A DNA stretch of 64,000 bases from Polyangium sp. y55x31 (lineage in GTDB: Bacteria; Myxococcota_A; Polyangia; Polyangiales; Polyangiaceae): NCBI RefSeq assembly GCF_029946505.1, contig NZ_JARZHG010000004.1, positions 372,001 to 436,000 of the forward strand, written 5' to 3'. Shown in pieces: positions 51,174-58,289 of this stretch (positions are counted from its first letter, which is position 1; the number at the start of each line of letters is the position of its first letter). Position numbers and translations under genes: made by a program. The notes beneath the pieces were generated by a model that saw only the letters and a list, made by a program, of their open reading frames with translations, did no database searches and was not told the DNA's origin.

Positions 51174-51761
51174 ATGGGCAAACCGACGGATCGTGAGCTC
51201 GTGGAGCAGGCACGCGCCGGGAACGCGCAAGCGTTCGGGACGCTCGTGCAGCGTTACCAGCGGCGCATTTTCCGCCTCGCGTTCCACCTCGTGCGTACGG
51301 GCGCGGAGGCCGAGGACGTGACGCAGGAGACCTTCGTCCGAGCCTACCAGGCGCTCGACCGCTTCGACGGTCGCAGCGAGCCGTTCACCTGGCTCTATCG
51401 CATCGCCGTCAACCTCTCGCTCAACACCATCCGCGCTCGCAAGCCGAAGCGCGACGCGGTGCCCGCGGACGATCCGCGCATCGAGCCGCTCCTCGCGGAG
51501 CATCGCTCGTCGCATGGCTCGGATCCGGCGCGGATCGCGCAGGAGCGTCAGCTCACGAAGGCGCTGTGCGAGGGCATCGACAAGCTGTCGGACACGCTCC
51601 GGACCACGCTGGTCCTCGTGTGCATCGACGGCATGGGCCACGAAGAGGCCGCGCGGGTGCTCGATTGTCCCGAGGGCACGGTCGCCTGGCGCGTGCACGA
51701 AGCGCGGCGCAAGCTGCGCGAGCACCTCGAAAAGCAAGGGTTTGGAGGGGACGCGGCATGA
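51174..51761 (+). CDS. RNA polymerase sigma factor, ECF/RpoE family
   Basis: 195 residues. Sigma region 2 is clear (DRELVEQARAGNAQAFGTLVQRYQRRIFRLAFHLV, AEDVTQETFVRAYQALDRFDG, FTWLYRIAVNLSLNTIRAR). Region 4 is KALCEGIDKLSDTLRTTLVLVCIDGMGHEEAARVLDCPEGTVAWRVHEARRKLREHL (in parts), with the helix-turn-helix. Between them the linker is about 45 residues. It directs RNA polymerase to a stress regulon. An anti-sigma-type partner is expected in the next gene, which overlaps its stop with ATGA. The ATG lacks a strong site upstream. Confidence 0.92.
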   Translation: MGKPTDRELVEQARAGNAQAFGTLVQRYQRRIFRLAFHLVRTGAEAEDVTQETFVRAYQALDRFDGRSEPFTWLYRIAVNLSLNTIRARKPKRDAVPADDPRIEPLLAEHRSSHGSDPARIAQERQLTKALCEGIDKLSDTLRTTLVLVCIDGMGHEEAARVLDCPEGTVAWRVHEARRKLREHLEKQGFGGDAA

Positions 51762-53239
51762 GCCCCCAAGACAAGACCGACAAGACCGATCTCGGTTCCA
51801 AGGTCGACACGCTCCTCGGTTCCTGGCCTGCGCCGCACATGGATGATGCGGCTTGGGAGGAACGAGCGGCCTCGATCGTCGCGGCTGCGCAGGCCGCTCC
51901 GCCCGCGGATGACGCGCTTCTCACGGCGCTCTTCGCACCGCCTTCACTCTCGCCCGAGGCGGGAGAAGCAGAACGCTTGGTAGCTTCGGACGGCCCCGCG
52001 CGGCCTGTCCTTTCAGGAGAAAGAACGATGTCTCAGCAGGATTCGAACTCCGGGTCTTCGGCCAAGCCCCCGGAGAGCATGCCCATGAGCGCTGCGGCCT
52101 CCAAGCGTCCTTCGCTGAAGGAGCTTGCCGCGCGTGCCAGCCAAGCGGGTGCGTCGCGCGCGAGCATCCCGGGGCCGAGCTCGATCCCGCCGGCATCCAT
52201 CAGCAAGCCGCCGTCGGAGGCGCCGCCTCCGCCCGTCTCGCGCACGCCGCTGCCCTCCGCGCCGCCGCCCAGGCTCTCGGAGACGGGCAGCAAGGAAGAC
52301 TCGGGCGTCGTCGACCTCAACGCCATCAACAAGACGGCGACGGCCGAGCAGATCGCGGCAGCCGAGAAGGCGAAGCCCGCGACGCACGACCTCGCGTTCG
52401 AGGGCGACGAGAAGGTCGCCGCGGCGAGCGCGGGCAACGTGAAGAACCTCGCCGAGGCGCGCGAGAAGAAGGCCGAGAAGAAGGGCAGCGGCGCGACGTG
52501 GGGCATCCTCGTCGCGGTCGTCGGCATCGCCGCGGGCGTCGCGATCGTGATGCGTGGGCAGGCGCCGAAGGAGAACACGACCACGGCGAACGTCGGGCAG
52601 GAAAAACCCCAGGTCGCGGCCGAGGCGCCGAAGCCGGTCGAGCAGAAGATCGCCGAGGCGCCGCCGCCGGCGTCGACGGGTTTGTCGGTGGACTCGCTGC
52701 CGACGGAGCCCTCGGCGGATGCGCAGAAGGCCGCGCAGCCGACGGGCGGCGGCCCTGTGGCCGATCCGAAGGTCGCTGCGGCCACGCCGCCTGCGGGCGG
52801 CGCGGAAGCGCAGCAGGCGCCGGCTGCGCCTGCCGGTCCGGCCCCGACGATCGGCGCGAAGCCCGGCGATCTCGCGGGCGCGATGGCGCAGGCCGTCGGT
52901 GGTTCGACCGAGAAAAATGACGGCACGGGCGAGATGGTCCCCGCGGCGGGCGGCAACAAGGGCGGCAACCAGACGATCCCGGAGCAGCCGTCGCAGGGCT
53001 CGGTCGCGAGCGCCGTCGGCGCGGTGATGCCGGGCGCGAAGGCATGCGTCGCGGGCGCAGACGACGTGTCGCGCGCGCAGATCACGTTCTCGTCGGGCGG
53101 CACCGTGACGAACGTCAGCGTGACGGGCTGGGCCGCGAGCAACGGGCAGAGCGGGTGCGTCAAGTCTGCGCTGAAGGGCGCGAACGTCGGCGCGTTCTCG
53201 AAGCCCTCGTTCACCGTCGGCGTGACGATCCGGCCCTGA
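51758..53239 (+). CDS. Membrane protein coupled to ECF sigma factor, candidate anti-sigma factor
   Basis: 493 residues. The cytoplasmic N-terminal part (1-260) is rich in Pro/Ser/Ala/Lys; it includes LGSKVDTLLGSWPAPHMDDAAWEERAASIV, a possible short sigma-interaction segment. One membrane helix is at about 247-263 (ATWGILVAVVGIAAGVAIVM), followed by a long low-complexity linker and a compact C-terminal domain (VMPGAKACVAGADDVSRAQITFSSGGTVTNVSVTGWAASNG in parts) resembling the TonB/AgmX tail type. ATGA overlap with the sigma gene suggests a joint function. No zinc-binding HxxxCxxC motif of classical anti-sigma proteins is seen. An internal ATG at 52028 (Met91) has an ideal ribosome site, so a shorter product may also be made. 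Confidence 0.65.
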   Translation: MSPQDKTDKTDLGSKVDTLLGSWPAPHMDDAAWEERAASIVAAAQAAPPADDALLTALFAPPSLSPEAGEAERLVASDGPARPVLSGERTMSQQDSNSGSSAKPPESMPMSAAASKRPSLKELAARASQAGASRASIPGPSSIPPASISKPPSEAPPPPVSRTPLPSAPPPRLSETGSKEDSGVVDLNAINKTATAEQIAAAEKAKPATHDLAFEGDEKVAAASAGNVKNLAEAREKKAEKKGSGATWGILVAVVGIAAGVAIVMRGQAPKENTTTANVGQEKPQVAAEAPKPVEQKIAEAPPPASTGLSVDSLPTEPSADAQKAAQPTGGGPVADPKVAAATPPAGGAEAQQAPAAPAGPAPTIGAKPGDLAGAMAQAVGGSTEKNDGTGEMVPAAGGNKGGNQTIPEQPSQGSVASAVGAVMPGAKACVAGADDVSRAQITFSSGGTVTNVSVTGWAASNGQSGCVKSALKGANVGAFSKPSFTVGVTIRP

Positions 53240-53320
53240 ACGGCCGTAGCGCGCCGGCCGGGCTCGGGCCCACGAGGTTCGGCCGGCGCGACGGATCGTG
53301 CGGAAAACGTGTGTCTTGCC

Positions 53321-53348
53321 TTGACAGGCGGGACCCTCCGAATAGACT
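53321..53348 (+). promoter_or_regulatory. Sigma-70-type promoter upstream of the small basic gene and rpsT
   Basis: TTGACA at 53321-53326 and TAGACT at 53343-53348 are separated by 16 bp. The -35 is the perfect consensus and the -10 differs from TATAAT at three positions. The expected transcription start, about 53354-53356, is only 3-5 nt before the ATG at 53359, so the transcript would be nearly leaderless. Confidence 0.7.
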
Positions 53349-53358
53349 CCGCCCCCCC

Positions 53359-53538
53359 ATGGTCTCCGCAACGCAGCAAAGCAGCCGCATCCGCAAGCGG
53401 AAGTCGCGGCGCGCAGGCACCGCCCGCAAGCGCGAGCTCCGCGCCCACGGCACGCCGAAGTTTCCGATCCACCTCGAGGGTTACGACCCGAACGCGCCCG
53501 ATGCCCCCCGCACGGCGAGCGCGGCAGCGAAGAAGTAG
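53359..53538 (+). CDS. Small basic protein upstream of rpsT
   Basis: 59 residues (MVSATQQSSRIRKRKSRR at the start). The N-terminal half is very Arg/Lys-rich (RKRKSRRAGTARKRELRAHG), the other half contains PKFPIHLEGYDPNAPDAP and a Lys-ending tail. It resembles a nucleic-acid-binding or ribosome-associated small protein, but no family is recognised. No Shine-Dalgarno site precedes the ATG, in keeping with the near-leaderless promoter. rpsT begins 11 bp after its stop, so both share one transcript. Confidence 0.6.
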   Translation: MVSATQQSSRIRKRKSRRAGTARKRELRAHGTPKFPIHLEGYDPNAPDAPRTASAAAKK

Positions 53539-53549
53539 GGATTTGCTCC

Positions 53550-53819
53550 ATGGCCAATCACGCATCTGCCGAGAAGCGCAACCGCCAGCGCATCAAGAGG
53601 ACGGCTCGTAACCGCGCCGCCAAGTCCGCCCTCCGCACCGAGCTGAAGAAGGCGCGTACGACCATCACGGCCACGCCCGCGGACGCGACGAAGACCGTTC
53701 GTGAGGCCATCGGCGCGCTCGACAGCGCCGCGCACAAGGGCACGATCCCCCGCAAGCGCGCCTCGCGCCTGCAGGGTCGCCTCGCCCGCGCGCTGCACAA
53801 GGCCGGCAAGGTCGCCTAG
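53550..53819 (+). CDS. rpsT: 30S ribosomal protein S20
   Basis: 89 residues, the standard length. S20 binds 16S rRNA in the body of the small subunit. The sequence opens MANHASAEKRNRQRIKR, with RNRAAKSALRTELKKA, then VREAIGALDSAAHKGTIPRKRASRLQGRLARALHKA, the conserved C-terminal helix pattern. AGGG lies 10 nt before the ATG. It is co-transcribed with the small basic gene from the promoter at 53321. In many bacteria S20 limits its own translation; I see no evidence for or against that here. Confidence 0.96.
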   Translation: MANHASAEKRNRQRIKRTARNRAAKSALRTELKKARTTITATPADATKTVREAIGALDSAAHKGTIPRKRASRLQGRLARALHKAGKVA

Positions 53820-53833
53820 ACCCGTAGCTGATC

Positions 53834-53905
53834 CTCGGCCTCGGCCGAGCACGCATCGGACCGCTACACACCTCGAAGATTCGAGGCGTGCGGCGGTTTG
53901 TTGCA
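53834..53905 (+). terminator. Possible rpsT terminator region
   Basis: Two hairpins follow the stop codon: CTCGGC/GCCGAG around CTCG at 53834-53849, and CCTCGA/TCGAGG around AGAT at 53871-53886. A T-rich run (GTTTGTTGCATTTTG, 53895-53909) comes after the second. The second hairpin plus T-rich stretch is the more likely terminator. Confidence 0.5.
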
Positions 53906-53929
53906 TTTTGTCGCCCCAAATCACCCGCC

Positions 53930-53969
53930 ACCCCGCCCCTCTCCCGTGAGGGAAAGGGGCAAGGGGTGA
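53930..53969. repeat. Dispersed GC-rich hairpin element, copy 2
   Basis: CCCCTCTCCC (53936-53945) and GGGAAAGGGG (53950-53959) pair at 9 of 10 positions around GTGA. On the minus strand the flanking CCTCACCCCTTGCCCC matches the CCTTCACCCCTGCCCC that precedes copy 1 at 14955. It lies 11 bp before the polA stop end, in the gap between the convergent rpsT and polA genes. Confidence 0.6.
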
Positions 53970-53979
53970 GGTGTTGCGT

Positions 53980-56676
53980 TTAGTGCGCGTCGGCCCAGGT
54001 CGGGCCGGCGCCAACGTTCACCACGAGAGGCACGTCGAGCGGGAACACCGTCTCCATCACCTCGCGCACCTTCTCCTTCGCTTCCTCCACGCGATCCGCG
54101 GGCACCTCGAACGTGAGCTCGTCGTGCACCGTCAGCACCATACGCGCGCCCGGCACGACGGGTTCGCCGAGACGAACCATCGCGAGCTTGAGCAGATCCG
54201 CGCTCGAACCCTGGATCGGCGTGTTCTGCGCGATGCGCTCGGCGTAGGCGCGCCGGCCGCGATCCGAGCTGTGCACGTCCGGCACCATGCGCCGGCGACC
54301 GAGCATCGTCTGGACGACCTGCGTGTGCCGCGCCTCCGTCATCGTGCGCTCCATGAACTCGTGCACGCCGCGGTAGCGCTGGAAATACGCGTCGATGAAA
54401 CGCGCGGCGTCGACGCGCGGGATGTCGAGCCGCCTCGCGAGTGCAGCCTCGCCCATGCCGTAGATCACCCCGAAGTTGATGGTCTTGCTCCGCCCGCGCA
54501 TCTCGGCCGTCACCTCCGATGCTTCGACGCCGAAGATCTCCATCGCCGTGCGCGTGTGCACGTCCTGCCCCGTGCGGAACGCGTCGACGAGCACCGGATC
54601 CTTCGACAGATGCGCGAGCACGCGAAGCTCGATCTGCGAGTAGTCGGCGCTGAGCACGACGAACCCCGGCGGCGCCACGAACGCGCGCCGGATGAGGCGG
54701 CCGAGCTCGGTCCGGATCGGGATGTTCTGCAGGTTCGGATCCTGCGACGAGAGCCGGCCCGTCGCCGCGACGGCCTGGCTCCAGCGCGTGTGGATGCGCC
54801 CGGTCTCCGGGTGCACGAGCTTCGGCAGCGCGTCGACGTACGTGCCCTTGAGCTTCGCGATCGCGCGGTGTTCGAGCACGATGCCCGGCAGCGGGTGATC
54901 CTCGGAGAGCTGCTCGAGCACGTCCGCGTCCGTCGAGCGGCCGGTCTTCGTCTTGCGCAGGCTGCGTAGCTTCAGCTCGTCGAAGAGGATCGTCTCGAGC
55001 TGTCGCGGCGACGCGAGGTTCCACTCCTTGCCGGCCGCGTCGTGCGCGCGTTTTTCGAGGACCGCGAGCTCCTTCGCCATCTCCTCGCCGAGCGACGCGA
55101 GCGCCTTCGGATCGACGAGCACGCCCGTGTACTCCATCTGCGCGAGCACCGACGCGAGGGGCAGCTCGATCTTCGTGAAGAGGTCCGTCAGGTGCGCAGC
55201 CTCGAGCCGCGGCGTCTGCTGATCGACGAGCGTGAGGACCACCTCGGGGAAGGCCGCGGCGTAGCCCGTCGCCAGCTCGATCTCGACGTCGTCGAGCGCG
55301 CGTTGCGCTTGCCCGCGCTTCTTCGGCGCGAGCTCTTCGAACGGCTGCATCTTCACGCCCGCGTCACGCTCGGCCACGTCGGCGAGCTCGTGCGACGCCT
55401 CCGAGTCGAGCAGGTAACTCGCGAGCATCGTGTCGAACGTGACGCCGCGGAGCGCGAGGCCCTGGCGACGCAGGAGGACGTCGACGAACTTCAGATCGTG
55501 GCCGAGCTTCACGATCGCGGGGTCGTTCAGGATCGGGCCGAGGATCGCGGTGACGTCGGCCATGCCGAGCTGCGCGGGCACGCCGAGGTAGCGATGGCCG
55601 AGCGGCACGTAGACGCTCTGGCCACGCTCGTACGCGAGCGCGAGCCCGCAGATGTGCGCGCGCATGGCTTCGCGCGACGTCGCGTGGATCTCGATCGCGA
55701 GCTTGCCGGCCTTCTGCACTTCCGCGGCGAACGCGGCGAGCTCGTCACGCGTCGCGATCGCGCGCCGGCTGCCGCCCACGGGCGCCGCGGCGGGCACGGC
55801 CTTGATGAAGCGCGTGAAGCCGAGCTCCGTGAAGAGGGCGCGCAGGCGCGCGACATCCGCGCCGCCGTACCGAAGCGCTTCGAAGTCGAAGTCGACTTGT
55901 GCCTCCATGTGCAAGCTGACGAGCTTCTGCGAGAGGCGCGCGTCGGCCTCGTGCTCGCGCAGGTTGTCGCGGATCTTCTGGCGCTTGACGCGATCGAGGC
56001 CCGCGTAGATCGCGTCGAGCGTGCCGAACTCCTTCAAGAGGTCCGCGGCCGTCTTCACGCCGACGCCGGGCACGCCGGGCACGTTGTCGCTCGTGTCGCC
56101 CACGAGCGCGAGCAGATCGCGGAGCTGCGTCGGCGGCACGCCGAACTTCTCCTCGACCTCGGACGGGCCGTAGACCTTGTCGCGCCCGTCCCAGAGCATC
56201 ACGCGGTCCGCGTCGACGAGCTGCATGAGGTCCTTGTCGCTGCTCACGATCACGACCCGGAGGCCACGCTCCTTGGCGCGCGCGACCGCGACCGCGAGCA
56301 GATCGTCGGCTTCGAGGCCGTCGGCGATGTAGATCGGGATGCGGTACGCCTCGACGATCTCCTTGCAACGCGCCATCTGCACGTGAAGGTCGGGTGGCGG
56401 CGGTGGGCGATGCGCCTTGTAGCGCTCGTCGAGATCGTCGCGGAACGTGCGTCCGGGTGAGTCCATCGCGACCGCGAGGAACGCCGGTTTGCGCTCGTCG
56501 ACGAGCTTCGACAGCATGCTCACGGTGCCGTAGGTGGCATGCGTGGGCTCGCCCGTGGGGCTCGTCAGGGGCGTCTGGATCGCGTGATAGGCGCGGAAGA
56601 CGTACCCCGACAGGTCGATGATGTAGAGGACATCGGGCGCGCCCGGCGGCGGCAGCTCGGCCTTGCGGGTGACCAT
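53980..56676 (-). CDS. polA: DNA polymerase I with degenerate proofreading domain
   Basis: 898 residues. The 5'-nuclease domain is intact (LAVAMDSPGRTFRDDLDERYK, YIADGLEADDLLAVAVA, VIVSSDKDLMQLV, GDTSDNVPGVPGVGVKTA). The polymerase domain is intact too (GRLSSQDPNLQNIPIRTELG, LSADYSQIELRVLAHLS, MRGRSKTINFGVIYGMG, MVLTVHDELTFEVP). In the 3'-5' exonuclease domain (about 305-500) the DxE motif reads EIH (Glu329, His331), and the later Asp positions are Val398 and Phe476, so proofreading is expected to be lost. Pol I replaces RNA primers and fills repair gaps. The start at MVTRKAELPP is six codons into the longest frame. Length is close to E. coli Pol I (928). Confidence 0.95.
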   Translation of the reverse strand: MVTRKAELPPPGAPDVLYIIDLSGYVFRAYHAIQTPLTSPTGEPTHATYGTVSMLSKLVDERKPAFLAVAMDSPGRTFRDDLDERYKAHRPPPPPDLHVQMARCKEIVEAYRIPIYIADGLEADDLLAVAVARAKERGLRVVIVSSDKDLMQLVDADRVMLWDGRDKVYGPSEVEEKFGVPPTQLRDLLALVGDTSDNVPGVPGVGVKTAADLLKEFGTLDAIYAGLDRVKRQKIRDNLREHEADARLSQKLVSLHMEAQVDFDFEALRYGGADVARLRALFTELGFTRFIKAVPAAAPVGGSRRAIATRDELAAFAAEVQKAGKLAIEIHATSREAMRAHICGLALAYERGQSVYVPLGHRYLGVPAQLGMADVTAILGPILNDPAIVKLGHDLKFVDVLLRRQGLALRGVTFDTMLASYLLDSEASHELADVAERDAGVKMQPFEELAPKKRGQAQRALDDVEIELATGYAAAFPEVVLTLVDQQTPRLEAAHLTDLFTKIELPLASVLAQMEYTGVLVDPKALASLGEEMAKELAVLEKRAHDAAGKEWNLASPRQLETILFDELKLRSLRKTKTGRSTDADVLEQLSEDHPLPGIVLEHRAIAKLKGTYVDALPKLVHPETGRIHTRWSQAVAATGRLSSQDPNLQNIPIRTELGRLIRRAFVAPPGFVVLSADYSQIELRVLAHLSKDPVLVDAFRTGQDVHTRTAMEIFGVEASEVTAEMRGRSKTINFGVIYGMGEAALARRLDIPRVDAARFIDAYFQRYRGVHEFMERTMTEARHTQVVQTMLGRRRMVPDVHSSDRGRRAYAERIAQNTPIQGSSADLLKLAMVRLGEPVVPGARMVLTVHDELTFEVPADRVEEAKEKVREVMETVFPLDVPLVVNVGAGPTWADAH

Positions 56677-56727
56677 GGGGCGAGCATGTAGCACGGCCGC
56701 GAGGCGGATTGGTCGAGCAGCCGAGCG

Positions 56728-58050
56728 CTACCGCTCGATGCGCTCGCGCGTCACCGTCACGTCGACGTTGCCCTCGCCCTCACGCGCGACCGACACCGTG
56801 ACGCGTGATCCGGAGGGCCCGCGCAGCCTCTGGATCGCGTCGGGGAGCGTCATCTCCAGCGCCGATACGCCGTCGATGCGGAGGAGCCGATCCGCGTTCC
56901 GGAGCCCGGCCTTCGCGCCCGGCCCGTTCTCGACGAGCGACGCGATCACGATCCCGCCGGGCGTGGGCGCGAGGATCGCGCCGATGCCCTCGAGCTCGCT
57001 CTCGCTGCCGCCGTCGCCGCGCGCCCGAAGCGTGATGTCCTCGCGGATGACCGACGCGCCGCGCGTGGTCAAACCCGGCACGATGCGGCTCTTGTAGCCG
57101 TCGTGATCCACGCGCACCGAGAACGGCCCCGGCGGCACGCCCACGAGCGAGAACGCGCCCTCGGCGTCCGTCGTGACGGGCGTCGCGATGTCGAAGCCTC
57201 CGCCGCCCGCCATGCCATCGAGGCGCACCGTCGCCCCCGCGATGGGCTTGCGGGTCTGCTCGTCGCGCACCGTGCCCGAGAGCGTCGCCGCGCGCGGCAG
57301 CGCGATCCGCACGTTGCGCGCGGTTTGCCCGACCTCGACCTCCACGGTCTCGCTCTTGCCCGGCGGATGCCCTTCCGCGCTCGCGCCGAGCACGTACTTC
57401 CCCGGCGGGAGTTTTTCCAAACGAAACGCGCCTGCCGGATCCTCCACCTTCTTCGGCCGGCCCCGCACGCCGAGGTCGACGCCCTCCGCGTTCGGCAAGA
57501 AGAGCTCGATCGTGAGGCGATACGAGGTCACCGACGCGCCTTGCTCGTCGACGACCACGCCCTCGATCGCGCCGCCCGCGCCGAGCTTCACGATGTTGTC
57601 CTTGCCCGCCTCGACACGGACGCGCTCGGACGCCGGATGCTGCGCGTGATGCGCGACGACCATGCAGCCCGCGGCCTCCGCGGGCAGCCGGAAACGACCT
57701 TCCATGTCGGTCGTCGTCGTGAGCTGCGCGCTTCGATCGTCGCAGCCGACGGCCGCACGCGGGACCGGTTGCCCATCCGAATCGAGCACGGTCCCGGTCA
57801 CGTCGTCATCGGCCGGCGGCTCGTCTGCCTTGGCGATCGCAGGCTTCGACGTCGGACGAGGCTCGGGCGTCGTGCCCGCAGGCGCCGTCTCCACGGGCGT
57901 CGCGAGCGCCGCCGTGGTGGCGCGTGAGCGCGGCTGTCTCGCAGGCGGCGCGCCGGGGCTCGGCAGCACGAGCCACACGAGGAGCGGCACGGCCAGCATC
58001 GCGACGAAGGTCGCGAGCGCGAACGACCAGGCGCGCCGGGGCGCGGTCAC
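56728..58050 (-). CDS. Membrane-anchored protein with carboxypeptidase-regulatory-like and PDZ domains
   Basis: 440 residues from GTG. One N-terminal membrane helix (SFALATFVAMLAVPLLVWLVL) is followed by a Pro/Thr-rich linker. Then come several Ig-like carboxypeptidase-regulatory domains: VTGTVLDSDGQPVPRAAVGC...GRFRLPAEA, GAIEGVVVDEQGA...GAFRLEKLPPGKYVLG, and LSGTVRDEQTRKPIAGATVRLDG...GAFSLVGVPPGPFSVRV. A C-terminal PDZ domain (about 355-440) contains GIGAILAPTPGGIVIASLVENGPGAKAGLRNADRLLRIDG (in parts). Faces the periplasm. Could be a scaffold or a regulator of a protease. The GTG start overlaps the stop of the small lipoprotein gene (GTGA). Confidence 0.75.
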   Translation of the reverse strand: MTAPRRAWSFALATFVAMLAVPLLVWLVLPSPGAPPARQPRSRATTAALATPVETAPAGTTPEPRPTSKPAIAKADEPPADDDVTGTVLDSDGQPVPRAAVGCDDRSAQLTTTTDMEGRFRLPAEAAGCMVVAHHAQHPASERVRVEAGKDNIVKLGAGGAIEGVVVDEQGASVTSYRLTIELFLPNAEGVDLGVRGRPKKVEDPAGAFRLEKLPPGKYVLGASAEGHPPGKSETVEVEVGQTARNVRIALPRAATLSGTVRDEQTRKPIAGATVRLDGMAGGGGFDIATPVTTDAEGAFSLVGVPPGPFSVRVDHDGYKSRIVPGLTTRGASVIREDITLRARGDGGSESELEGIGAILAPTPGGIVIASLVENGPGAKAGLRNADRLLRIDGVSALEMTLPDAIQRLRGPSGSRVTVSVAREGEGNVDVTVTRERIER

Positions 58051-58244
58051 GGCTCGACGCCCGGCCCCCCGCCGCCTGCGTCGGGCGCGGCGCTGCGGAT
58101 GTCGTCGAGCTCGCCGGGCGACGTCTCGCCGGCAGGACCGAGCGCAGGCCCCTCGGGCTCCGCGGGCCACGGCGTCTCGCTGGAGGAGCCGCCGCAGCCG
58201 AAGAGCGAGAGGATGCAGAGGACGAGGAGGGATCGCGAACGCAT
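58047..58244 (-). CDS. Small lipoprotein
   Basis: 65 residues. MRSRSLLVLCILSLFGCGGSS is a lipoprotein signal with lipobox LFGC (Cys17), followed by a Pro/Gly/Glu/Ser-rich mature region of 48 residues. The GTGA overlap with the following PDZ gene suggests co-translation. Function unknown. Confidence 0.65.
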   Translation of the reverse strand: MRSRSLLVLCILSLFGCGGSSSETPWPAEPEGPALGPAGETSPGELDDIRSAAPDAGGGGPGVEP

Positions 58245-58289
58245 GCGCGGACTATAACCGAGCGAAGGGAGCCCGGCCGGCGGGGGACG

